Assembly (NCBI GenBank): GCA_902785755.1
Contig: CACZZO010000006.1
Coordinates: 83,433 to 147,432, forward strand
Direction: 5' to 3'
DNA from: an uncultured Bacteroidia bacterium
GTDB taxonomy: Bacteria > Bacteroidota > Bacteroidia > Bacteroidales > F082
Length of the DNA stretch: 64,000 bases
Part shown: piece after piece, positions 1 through 7,132 of the stretch
Layout of the letters: every line of letters starts with the position of its first letter
Position numbering within the stretch: the stretch's first letter is position 1
Program-made: the position numbers and the translations under genes
Notes under the pieces: generated by a model
Seen by the model: the letters and a program-made list of their open reading frames with translations, nothing else
Told to the model about the DNA's origin: nothing
The model's database searches: none

Positions 1-20
1 TAAACAATCAACATACAAAA

Positions 21-1280
21 ATGGACAACTACAAATTAGTAGAAACTTTCTCAGAATTCAAGGAGTTCAAGAACATTGACCGCGAGGCCATGATGCGCAT
101 CATCGAGGATGTGTTCCGTGGCATGTTGAACAAGAAGTTCGACACCGACACCACCGACTTCATCGACATCATCGTGAACGTCGACAAGGGCGACTTTGAA
201 ATCTACCACAACCGCACCGTGGTTGAGGACGACGAACTGACCGACCCGCTCCGCCAAATCAAATTGTCGGACGCCATCAAGATTGAGCCCGATTTTGAGG
301 TGGGCGAAGAAGTGAATGAGGAATTGCGCATCGAGAGCTTCGGTCGCCGCGACATTTTGGCCTTGCGCCAGAATTTGCAGACCAAAGTTTCTGAATATGA
401 GAAGGAAAACATCTTCCAGAAGTACAAGGAGAAGGTTGGCGAAATCGTTACTGCCGAGGTGCTTCATGCTTGGAAACGCGAAATCGTCGTTGCCGACGAC
501 GAAGGCATCGAACTGATTCTGCCCAAGTCGGAACAGATTCCCGAAGACAAATATAATAAAGGTGACACCCTCCGCGCCATCGTGAAGAGCGTGGAGAGCA
601 TCAATGGCTCGCCTGTGGTCACGCTTTCGCGCACCTCCGAAATCTTCCTGCAACGCTTGCTCGAAGCCGAGGTGCCCGAGATTTACGACGGCCTTATCAC
701 GGTCAAGAAGATTGTCCGCGAACCTGGCCAACGCGCCAAGATTGCCGTTGAATCCTACGACGACCGCATCGACCCCGTCGGTGCCTGCGTCGGCATGAAG
801 GGTACTCGTATTCACGGCATCGTCCGCGAGTTGCGCAACGAGAACATCGACGTCATCAACTGGACCACCAACCCGACGTTGCTCATCACTCGCGCCCTCA
901 GTCCGGCCAAAATCACGAACATCGTCCTCAGCAGCGACAACACGATGGCGAATGTTTACATGGAGAACGACCAAATCAGCCTCGCCATCGGCAAGGGTGG
1001 CTACAACATCAAGTTGGCCGGCAAACTGACGGGCTACGAAATCGACGTTTATCGCAACAGCGAAGCCAACAATGCCGAGGAAGACGTTGACCTGCAAGAG
1101 TTCTCCGACGAAATCGACCAGTGGGTCATCGACTCGCTCGTCCACATGGGTTGCGACACGGCCAAGGCTGTGCTGTCGTACACGCCCGAAGAGGTGGCCA
1201 CTCGCGCCGACCTTGAGATTGAAACCGTCAAGGATGTGTTCCGCATCCTGAAGGCCGAATTTGAACAAGACGCCGAATGA
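21..1280 (+). CDS. nusA: transcription termination/antitermination factor NusA
   Basis: NusA binds RNA polymerase and nascent RNA and controls pausing, termination and antitermination in the cytoplasm. The 419-residue protein shows the full core: an N-terminal polymerase-binding domain (about 1-130), an S1 domain (about 135-200) and two KH domains whose GxxG loops are visible as GMKG and GKGG. A short acidic helical tail (about 370-419) follows, and there is no second AR repeat, which fits Bacteroidota NusA. The start is the first ATG, at 21. infB follows 43 bp downstream in the same direction, the conserved rimP-nusA-infB order; rimP would lie left of the window. Identification is secure. 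Confidence 0.97.
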   Translation: MDNYKLVETFSEFKEFKNIDREAMMRIIEDVFRGMLNKKFDTDTTDFIDIIVNVDKGDFEIYHNRTVVEDDELTDPLRQIKLSDAIKIEPDFEVGEEVNEELRIESFGRRDILALRQNLQTKVSEYEKENIFQKYKEKVGEIVTAEVLHAWKREIVVADDEGIELILPKSEQIPEDKYNKGDTLRAIVKSVESINGSPVVTLSRTSEIFLQRLLEAEVPEIYDGLITVKKIVREPGQRAKIAVESYDDRIDPVGACVGMKGTRIHGIVRELRNENIDVINWTTNPTLLITRALSPAKITNIVLSSDNTMANVYMENDQISLAIGKGGYNIKLAGKLTGYEIDVYRNSEANNAEEDVDLQEFSDEIDQWVIDSLVHMGCDTAKAVLSYTPEEVATRADLEIETVKDVFRILKAEFEQDAE

Positions 1281-1323
1281 GGCAATGCAATAATCAACTA
1301 AACGAGAAACAAAGAAAGAAACT

Positions 1324-4257
1324 ATGTCCGAAGAAACTAATTTCACGATTCGATTATCCAAAGCGGTAAAAGAATTCAATGTGGGAAAGGACACCATTGT
1401 GGAGTTCCTCGCCAAGAAGGGCTTCCAAGTGGATCCCTCTCCCAACACGAAACTCACGGCAGACATGTATAGCCTGCTCGTGAAGGAATATCAGGGCGAG
1501 AAGGAAGTGAAGAACGAGGCCAAGAAATTGGGCAACCTCTCTTATAAAGGTGGTAGTGTTTCCGTTGATTCGGCATTGCAATCACAAAAGGTTGCGGAGG
1601 AAGAGGACCACGAGGAAATCATCATCCGCTCGAATACCATTTCGTCGCCAGTGAAAAAGACGCCCAAGCCCGCGCCCGAACCGGAGCCGGAGCCTGAACC
1701 AGAACCTGTGATAGAGGTGAAGGAAGAAGCTCCAAAGCAAGAGCCTGCACCCGAAAAGGCTGAGCCTGAAAAGAAAGAGGAGAATCCCTCTGGCATTTCG
1801 CTGAACATCGTCGGCAAGATTGACCTTGAGCCGAAACCTCGCAAGGACAAGAAAAAGGACAAGCAGAAATCCGACAAAAAGCCTGAACAAAAGCCTGAAC
1901 AAAAGCAGGAAAAGAAACCCCAACAGCAGCAACAGCCCAAGCAGGAAAAGAAAAAGGAGCAACCCCAGCCCCAGAAGCCGGCACCTGTCAAGAAGGACGA
2001 GCCGAAGACATCCTTGGAGGCTCGTGTCATCAAACTTGAGGCACCCAAACTGCAAGGCCCGACTGTTCTCGGCATGGTGGAACTGCCCGACGAGAAGCGT
2101 CGCACAAAGGCCACCCCTGAAAAGAGAAAGCGCAAGCGCATCAAGGGCAAACCGGAAGGTTCGTCGGAGAACCCGACTGGCCCGAATGTGAACCCAGGCG
2201 GCAAGAAGCAGGGCGGCGACAACAAACAGCAGCAAGGCAAAGGCCAGAAACCGCAAGGCGGCGACAATGCCAACAAGAAGAACCAGAAGGACAACGCCAA
2301 ACTGAGCAAGAAGGACAAGAAGCAAGGCAAGCGCGAGGAAAAGCCCGAACTGACCGAAGAGGAAATCTCGAAGCAGATTAAGGACACTTTGGCACGCCTC
2401 GCTCCTATGGGCAAGTCGAAGACCTCAAAGCACCGCCGCGAGAAGCGTCAGCAGGTGGCGGGAAGCATGATGGAGGAAATGATGCGTCAAGAGGAGGACA
2501 AGAAAGTCCTGAAAGTGACCGAGTTTGTGACCGCCAACGAATTGGCCACGATGATGAACGTGCCAGTCGTGAAGGTCATCGGTACCTGCATGAGCCTTGG
2601 TATGCCTGTTTCCATCAATCAACGCCTTGATGCTGAGGCACTTTCTGTGGTGGCCGAGGAGTTTGGTTTCCAAGTCGACTTTGTTAGTGCTGATGTGCAG
2701 GAAGCCATCGCCGAAACGGAAGAAAACGACCGTGAGGAAGACCTCGTGCCGCGTGCGCCTGTCGTCACCGTCATGGGTCACGTCGACCACGGTAAGACCA
2801 AACTTTTGGACTACATCCGTAATACGAATGTGGTGGCTGGCGAGGCTGGTGGTATCACACAACATATTGGTGCTTACGAAGTTACTACCGAAAGCGGAAA
2901 GAAGATTACCTTCTTGGATACGCCCGGTCACGAGGCATTTACGGCCATGCGTGCCCGTGGTGCCAAGATTACTGACGTGGCCATCATCGTCATCGCCACT
3001 GATGATAGCGTGATGCCGCAAACCGTTGAGGCCATCAATCACGCACAGGCTGCTGGTGTACCTATCGTATTCGCTTTGAACAAGATAGACAAGCCTACTG
3101 CCAATCCCGACAAGATCCGTGAGCAGTTGGCCAACATGAACATCCTTGTCGAAAGCTGGGGCGGCAAGTACCAAGATCAGGAAATCGCCGCCAAAATCGG
3201 TTTGAATGTGGATGCCTTGCTGGAAAAGGTGCTTCTCGAAGCCGAATTCCTCGACCTGAAAGCCAATCCGAACCGTTTGGCCAAGGGTACGGTCATTGAG
3301 TCGGCCCTCGACAAAGGTCGCGGTTATGTGGCCAAGATTTTGGTGCAAAACGGCACCTTGAGAGTTGGCGACATGGTGTTGGCCGGCACGACCTACGGCA
3401 AGGTGAAGGCCATGTTCGACGACCACAACAAACAGGTGAAAGAGGCTGGACCTTCAACGCCAGTGCTGTTGCTTGGTTTGAACGGTGCGCCCATGCCCGG
3501 CGATGCTTTCAATGTGATGACTGACGAGCACGAGGTGAAGGCCATCGCCAACCGCCGTGAGCAGTTGCAACGCGAACAGACACGCCGCACCAGCCCGCAC
3601 ATCACCTTGGACGAAATCGGTCGTCGTATCGCCATCGGCGACTTCAAGGAATTGAACATCATCGTCAAGGCCGACGTGGACGGTTCTGTGGAGGCTTTGG
3701 CCGACAGTTTGCTGAAACTCTCCACCGAGCAGGTTCAGGTCAATGTCATCCACAAGTCGGTGGGTGCCATCAGCGAGTCGGACGTCATGCTGGCTTCGGC
3801 TTCCAATGCCATTATCGTGGGCTTCAATGTGCGTCCTACCGCTCAAGCGCGTAAGATGGCTGAGAATGAGAAGATAGACATTCGTCTGTACTCCATCATC
3901 TACACCGCCATCGAAGAAATCAAGGCGGCAATCGAAGGCATGTTGGCTCCCGAAATCGAAGAAGTGGTCACCTGCAACCTCGAAATCCGCGAAACCTTCA
4001 AGATCAGCAAGGTCGGCACCATCGCCGGTTGCATGGTCTTGGACGGCAAGATTACCCGCAACACGAAGATTCGCGTCATTCGCGACGGCATCGTGGTCTA
4101 CACGGGCGTGCTCGGTTCCCTGAAACGTTACAAAGACGATGTGAAAGAAGTCAGTGCCGGCATGGACTGCGGCTTGAACATCGAGAACTTCAACGACATC
4201 AAGGTCGGCGACATCATCGAGGGCTACACCGAAAAGGAGATTGCCCGCAAATTGTAA
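1324..4257 (+). CDS. infB: translation initiation factor IF-2
   Basis: IF-2 is the GTPase that places initiator tRNA on the 30S subunit and promotes subunit joining. The 977-residue protein begins with an IF2_N module (about 1-60). A long low-complexity linker rich in Lys, Pro, Gln and Glu follows (about 95-370), with tandem [10 protein letters not shown] and KPEQ-type repeats, then a second IF2_N module (about 395-460). The G domain starts near residue 484 with GHVDHGKT, then DTPGH (G3) and NKID (G4), followed by the beta-barrel and C1/C2 domains. Length is usual for Bacteroidota. It is co-directional with nusA, and a strong hairpin terminator lies 25 bp after the stop. Confidence 0.97.
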   Translation: MSEETNFTIRLSKAVKEFNVGKDTIVEFLAKKGFQVDPSPNTKLTADMYSLLVKEYQGEKEVKNEAKKLGNLSYKGGSVSVDSALQSQKVAEEEDHEEIIIRSNTISSPVKKTPKPAPEPEPEPEPEPVIEVKEEAPKQEPAPEKAEPEKKEENPSGISLNIVGKIDLEPKPRKDKKKDKQKSDKKPEQKPEQKQEKKPQQQQQPKQEKKKEQPQPQKPAPVKKDEPKTSLEARVIKLEAPKLQGPTVLGMVELPDEKRRTKATPEKRKRKRIKGKPEGSSENPTGPNVNPGGKKQGGDNKQQQGKGQKPQGGDNANKKNQKDNAKLSKKDKKQGKREEKPELTEEEISKQIKDTLARLAPMGKSKTSKHRREKRQQVAGSMMEEMMRQEEDKKVLKVTEFVTANELATMMNVPVVKVIGTCMSLGMPVSINQRLDAEALSVVAEEFGFQVDFVSADVQEAIAETEENDREEDLVPRAPVVTVMGHVDHGKTKLLDYIRNTNVVAGEAGGITQHIGAYEVTTESGKKITFLDTPGHEAFTAMRARGAKITDVAIIVIATDDSVMPQTVEAINHAQAAGVPIVFALNKIDKPTANPDKIREQLANMNILVESWGGKYQDQEIAAKIGLNVDALLEKVLLEAEFLDLKANPNRLAKGTVIESALDKGRGYVAKILVQNGTLRVGDMVLAGTTYGKVKAMFDDHNKQVKEAGPSTPVLLLGLNGAPMPGDAFNVMTDEHEVKAIANRREQLQREQTRRTSPHITLDEIGRRIAIGDFKELNIIVKADVDGSVEALADSLLKLSTEQVQVNVIHKSVGAISESDVMLASASNAIIVGFNVRPTAQARKMAENEKIDIRLYSIIYTAIEEIKAAIEGMLAPEIEEVVTCNLEIRETFKISKVGTIAGCMVLDGKITRNTKIRVIRDGIVVYTGVLGSLKRYKDDVKEVSAGMDCGLNIENFNDIKVGDIIEGYTEKEIARKL

Positions 4258-4281
4258 GGCAGTCGCTTTACTATGGTTTGG

Positions 4282-4318
4282 AAAAGCCTCGGCAACGGTG
4301 TGTTGTCGGGGCTTTTTT
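4282..4318 (+). terminator. Rho-independent terminator after infB
   Basis: A 15-bp stem with two G-T wobbles (4282-4296 with 4302-4316) closes a 5-nt loop and runs into six T residues. It would end the nusA-infB transcript and isolates the repeat array that starts 8 bp further on. Confidence 0.85.
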
Positions 4319-4325
4319 ATGCACT

Positions 4326-4428
4326 TTTGAGAATTTTGTAGAGGAGATTTGAGAATTTTGTAAGCAACTTTTGAGAATTTTGTAGGATAGATTTGAGAAT
4401 TTTGTAACGGAGATTTGAGAATTTTGTA
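4326..4428. repeat. five 15-bp iterons at exact 22-bp period upstream of DUF4143 ATPase 1
   Basis: The word TTTGAGAATTTTGTA occurs without any change at 4326, 4348, 4370, 4392 and 4414. The 7-bp spacers vary (gaggaga, agcaact, ggataga, acggaga). The 22-bp step is close to two helical turns, so all copies face nearly the same side of the DNA. The last copy abuts the -7 box at 4429-4436, so the array covers the -33 region of the ATPase promoter. An operator or a recognition array is the simplest reading; spacers are far too short for CRISPR. Confidence 0.95.
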
Positions 4429-4436
4429 TATCTTTG
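4429..4436 (+). promoter_or_regulatory. -7 promoter box for DUF4143 ATPase 1
   Basis: TATCTTTG matches the Bacteroidota -7 consensus TAnnTTTG and ends 21 bp before the chosen ATG at 4458. It directly abuts the last iteron, so protein bound to the array would overlap polymerase. Confidence 0.7.
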
Positions 4437-4457
4437 CAGCCGCAAAACCAACGTATT

Positions 4458-5642
4458 ATGTATAGAAGACCACAATTTGATGAATTAATGTCGCGCATGA
4501 AAGAGCCTCGGCGTTTCATACAAGTGTTATCTGGTCCGCGACAGGTGGGGAAATCGACCTTGGTAAAACAAGTGTTGCAGGAAATAGACTTGCCCTATTT
4601 GTTTGTCACGGCGGATAGCGTTCCTCCCGAGAGCACGGCTTGGATTGGCGAAACATGGTCGACGGCGCGTGCAAGACTGCAAATAGCCCAAGCATCGGAG
4701 TATCTTCTTGTCATTGACGAAGTCCACAAGATTGACAATTGGAGCGAAGCCGTAAAGAAGGAGTGGGACATGGACACTTTCAATGACGTTCCGATAAAGG
4801 TGGTGCTGCTTGGCTCTTCGCGGCTGCTACTGAAAGACGGATTGACCGAGTCGCTTGCCGGAAGGTTCGAAATCATTCGCATGTCGCATTGGAGTTATCT
4901 GGAGATGCGCGAGGCTTTCGGCTTCGACATCAACCAATATGTGTATTATGGCGGCTATCCCGGCGGGGCGCTTTTGATAAAGGATTTCCGCCGTTGGCAG
5001 CGGTATGTCAAGGAAAGCATTGTGGCTCCGGCCATTGAGCGGGATGTGCTGTCGACGAAAATCGTCTATAAGCCTGAATTGATGCGCCAATTGTTTGATT
5101 TGGGCTGTGTGTATTCGGGCAAGGAACTGTCTTTGAACAAGATGCTCGGCCAACTGCTGGACGCGGGCAATGTGACCACGCTTGCCAATTACCTGACCAC
5201 ATTGGACGAGTCGAGGCTGCTTTGCGGGTTGCACAAATATGCCAATGATGCGGCACGCAAGTATAATTCGGTGCCGAAACTTATGGTTTACAACACCGCC
5301 CTGCTTTCGGCGCAGTCTGGGGTTGCTTTCGAGAAGGCGTTCACGACACCAACCGAGTGGGGGCGATGGGTGGAGTCGGCTGTCGGGGCGTTCTTGCTCA
5401 ATCAGGCTGACGAAGTCGGATACAAGATGTACTATTGGCGCGAGCGCAATGACGAGGTCGATTTCATCATTGAGTACAACAGGAAGTGTGTCGCCATAGA
5501 GGTAAAAAGTGGCCGCCGAACTGGAAACGAGGGACTTAAAAAGTTTAGGGAGCAATTCAACCCCGCCCATTCGTTTATAGTGGGCAGTGGCGGAATACCC
5601 GTTGAAGAGTTTCTCACGTTCAATTTGGAGCCGCTTTTTTGA
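4458..5642 (+). CDS. DUF4143-family AAA+ ATPase with PD-(D/E)xK-like C-terminus (copy 1)
   Basis: A P-loop ATPase of the AAA_14/DUF4143 type; the cellular role of this large family is not established. Walker A is GPRQVGKST (26-34), Walker B ends in Asp87-Glu88 and a sensor-like LLGSS follows. A winged-helix-like middle leads to the DUF4143 region, which has Asp335 then Glu348-x-Lys350, the spacing of a PD-(D/E)xK nuclease fold. I chose the ATG at 4458 because it lies just after a -7 box and before the conserved N-terminal motif; a longer reading from a TTG at 4434 would overlap the promoter. The gene has five private iterons upstream and is followed at once by a fragment of a DUF262-HNH gene. 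Two related genes lie at 5854 and 55757. Confidence 0.88.
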   Translation: MYRRPQFDELMSRMKEPRRFIQVLSGPRQVGKSTLVKQVLQEIDLPYLFVTADSVPPESTAWIGETWSTARARLQIAQASEYLLVIDEVHKIDNWSEAVKKEWDMDTFNDVPIKVVLLGSSRLLLKDGLTESLAGRFEIIRMSHWSYLEMREAFGFDINQYVYYGGYPGGALLIKDFRRWQRYVKESIVAPAIERDVLSTKIVYKPELMRQLFDLGCVYSGKELSLNKMLGQLLDAGNVTTLANYLTTLDESRLLCGLHKYANDAARKYNSVPKLMVYNTALLSAQSGVAFEKAFTTPTEWGRWVESAVGAFLLNQADEVGYKMYYWRERNDEVDFIIEYNRKCVAIEVKSGRRTGNEGLKKFREQFNPAHSFIVGSGGIPVEEFLTFNLEPLF

Positions 5643-5647
5643 AAATA

Positions 5648-5698
5648 AACTGCCAAATGCTCTGCCGTGAGTGCAACCGGCGGAAGAGCGGGAAATGA
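5648..5698 (+). pseudogene. 3' remnant of a second DUF262-HNH nuclease gene
   Basis: Seventeen codons including the stop read N-C-Q-M-L-C-R-E-C-N-R-R-K-S-G-K-stop. This is the C-terminal zinc-finger half of an HNH domain and differs from the last residues of the intact DUF262-HNH protein (12543-13643) at one position only (Glu for Asp). At DNA level about 45 of 49 bases agree. No upstream part of such a gene is present: the sequence before it is the end of the DUF4143 ATPase. It therefore looks like the tail of a gene whose body was replaced by the ATPase cassette. Confidence 0.85.
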
Positions 5699-5716
5699 TA
5701 ATCGGATAAAACTGAA

Positions 5717-5760
5717 CCCGAGCCAGAAAGAAGCAATCTTTTCTGGCTTGGGTAGTTTTT
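5717..5760 (+). terminator. Rho-independent terminator
   Basis: CCCGAGCCAGAA (5717-5728) pairs with TTCTGGCTTGGG (5741-5752) with one G-T wobble, then TAG and a run of five T. It ends the ATPase 1/HNH-remnant transcript. Confidence 0.8.
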
Positions 5761-5794
5761 CCTTTCAAAACCTTGTTTACTCAAAAAACTTTCG

Positions 5795-5835
5795 TACTTT
5801 TGCGTGAAAATTTGGAGTTGGATTCCAAATTTTCA
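5795..5835 (+). promoter_or_regulatory. promoter and 12-bp inverted repeat upstream of DUF4143 ATPase 2
   Basis: The -7 box TACTTTTG lies at 5795-5802. Just after it TGAAAATTTGGA (5805-5816) and TCCAAATTTTCA (5824-5835) form a perfect 12-bp inverted repeat with a 7-bp centre, ending 18 bp before the ATG. The TTTGGA/TCCAAA core also occurs in the repeats downstream of the same gene. Confidence 0.75.
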
Positions 5836-5853
5836 TAAAACAAATAAAATGGT

Positions 5854-7008
5854 ATGATACACAGAGATTTAAGTGCGGAGTTTTTAAGACTGTCTAAGTT
5901 GTTCCCTGTAGTAACGCTCGTTGGTCCACGTCAATCAGGCAAGACAACGCTATGCAAAATGCTGTTCCCGGATTATCTCTATGTCAACCTTGAGGATGTC
6001 CGCAATCGCGAAAGGATGGCTGAAGATGCGTATGATTTTTTCTTGCGTCAGGAGCAGAACATCATTTTGGACGAGGTTCACAATATGCCCGAATTGTTTT
6101 CCACCATTCAGGTTTTTGTGGATGAGCATCCCGAGCGGCGTTTCATCCTAACGGGAAGCAGCAATTTCGCCTTGTTGGAAAAGATAACGCAGTCTATGGC
6201 GGGTAGAACTGCCATCTTGACCTTGCTGCCTCTTTCTGTGCATGAACTAAATGATTTTAAAGTAGATACCGATATGCTGATGTTCAATGGCGGCTATCCC
6301 GCAGTTTGGAGCACCCAACGAACTCCCACTGATGTTTGCCGTCATTACTACAACACCTATATTGAGCGTGATGTCAGGAAAATTGTCAATATCAACGAAA
6401 TGACACAGTTTCAGCATTTTATGAGATTGTGTGCTGCTCGTGTCGGCTGCGAGTTCAATGCCTCCGAACTTTCCAACGAAATCGGCATTTCCGTTAAAAC
6501 CGCCCAGCATTGGCTCACCGTTTTGACGGCTTCATTCATTGTGGCAATGCTACCGCCGTATTTTCGGAACATTGGAAAACGCATCGTGAAACGCCACAAA
6601 CTATACTTTTTTGATACGGGTTTGGTGTGTTTCCTTTTAGGTATCGAGAACAAGAAACAACTTGAAAATCATCCTCTTCGAGGGAGTGTTTTTGAAAATA
6701 TGGTTGTGGCCGAATTTATGAAAAGCCGATACAATGTGGGTAAGGAGCCCAATGTGTATTTCTATCGCGACAGCCAGCAGAAGGAAGTTGACATTGTACA
6801 GGAGCGCGGATTTGATTGCTTGTATGCCTTTGAGGTCAAATCGGCAAGAAGTTATCATTCAGATTTTTCCAAGAATTTGGACTATTTCAGGAATGTTTTC
6901 AAGGACTCGGTCAAGTCGACGCAAGTCTTATACGATGGCGAGTTTGAATTGGATACACCAAACAATGGCTGTCTCAATTTCAAGAATGTAAGGGCGTATA
7001 CCGAATGA
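5854..7008 (+). CDS. DUF4143-family AAA+ ATPase with PD-(D/E)xK-like C-terminus (copy 2)
   Basis: A 384-residue protein of the same family as copy 1 but only distantly alike in sequence. Walker A is GPRQSGKTT (24-32), Walker B ends in Asp73-Glu74, and LTGSSNF is the sensor 1 region. A winged-helix segment around 190-230 (a region containing SVKTAQHWL) precedes the DUF4143 part, where Asp313 and Glu327-x-Lys329 keep the nuclease-like signature. It is a separate transcription unit: a terminator lies upstream, with its own -7 box and palindrome. Downstream, between convergent stops, sits a second set of repeats with the same TTTGGA core. Function unknown; predicted cytoplasmic. Confidence 0.88.
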   Translation: MIHRDLSAEFLRLSKLFPVVTLVGPRQSGKTTLCKMLFPDYLYVNLEDVRNRERMAEDAYDFFLRQEQNIILDEVHNMPELFSTIQVFVDEHPERRFILTGSSNFALLEKITQSMAGRTAILTLLPLSVHELNDFKVDTDMLMFNGGYPAVWSTQRTPTDVCRHYYNTYIERDVRKIVNINEMTQFQHFMRLCAARVGCEFNASELSNEIGISVKTAQHWLTVLTASFIVAMLPPYFRNIGKRIVKRHKLYFFDTGLVCFLLGIENKKQLENHPLRGSVFENMVVAEFMKSRYNVGKEPNVYFYRDSQQKEVDIVQERGFDCLYAFEVKSARSYHSDFSKNLDYFRNVFKDSVKSTQVLYDGEFELDTPNNGCLNFKNVRAYTE

Positions 7009-7020
7009 GTATTTTATAAG

Positions 7021-7115
7021 TTTTTGTCCAAAAGCAGGTCAAAAAACCAAGATTTGGACAAAACTTGCTCGGTTTTTGTCCAAATGTGGGTAAAAAAGTA
7101 TGGATTTGGACAAAA
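7021..7115. repeat. two 52-bp units of paired TTTGTCCAAA/TTTGGACAAA repeats downstream of ATPase 2
   Basis: TTTTTGTCCAAA occurs at 7021-7032 and 7073-7084, and its inverted partner TTTGGACAAAA at 7053-7063 and 7105-7115. Start-to-start distances are 32, 20 and 32 bp. CTTGC follows both inverted copies. The block fills the gap between the stop of ATPase 2 (7008) and the convergent stop of the transglutaminase gene (7133), so it is not a promoter element. Confidence 0.92.
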
Positions 7116-7132
7116 CTTGCTTTTCAATCACT

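Noticed and set aside
51..1466. 471-residue minus-strand frame opposite nusA, and similar long frames opposite infB (1542-2414), the transglutaminase gene and ntpA
   Set aside because: They mirror the codon pattern of clearly conserved genes on the other strand and have no recognisable domains.
4326..4428. CRISPR-like array of five repeats
   Set aside because: Repeats are 15 bp with 7-bp spacers, too short for CRISPR, and no cas gene is present.
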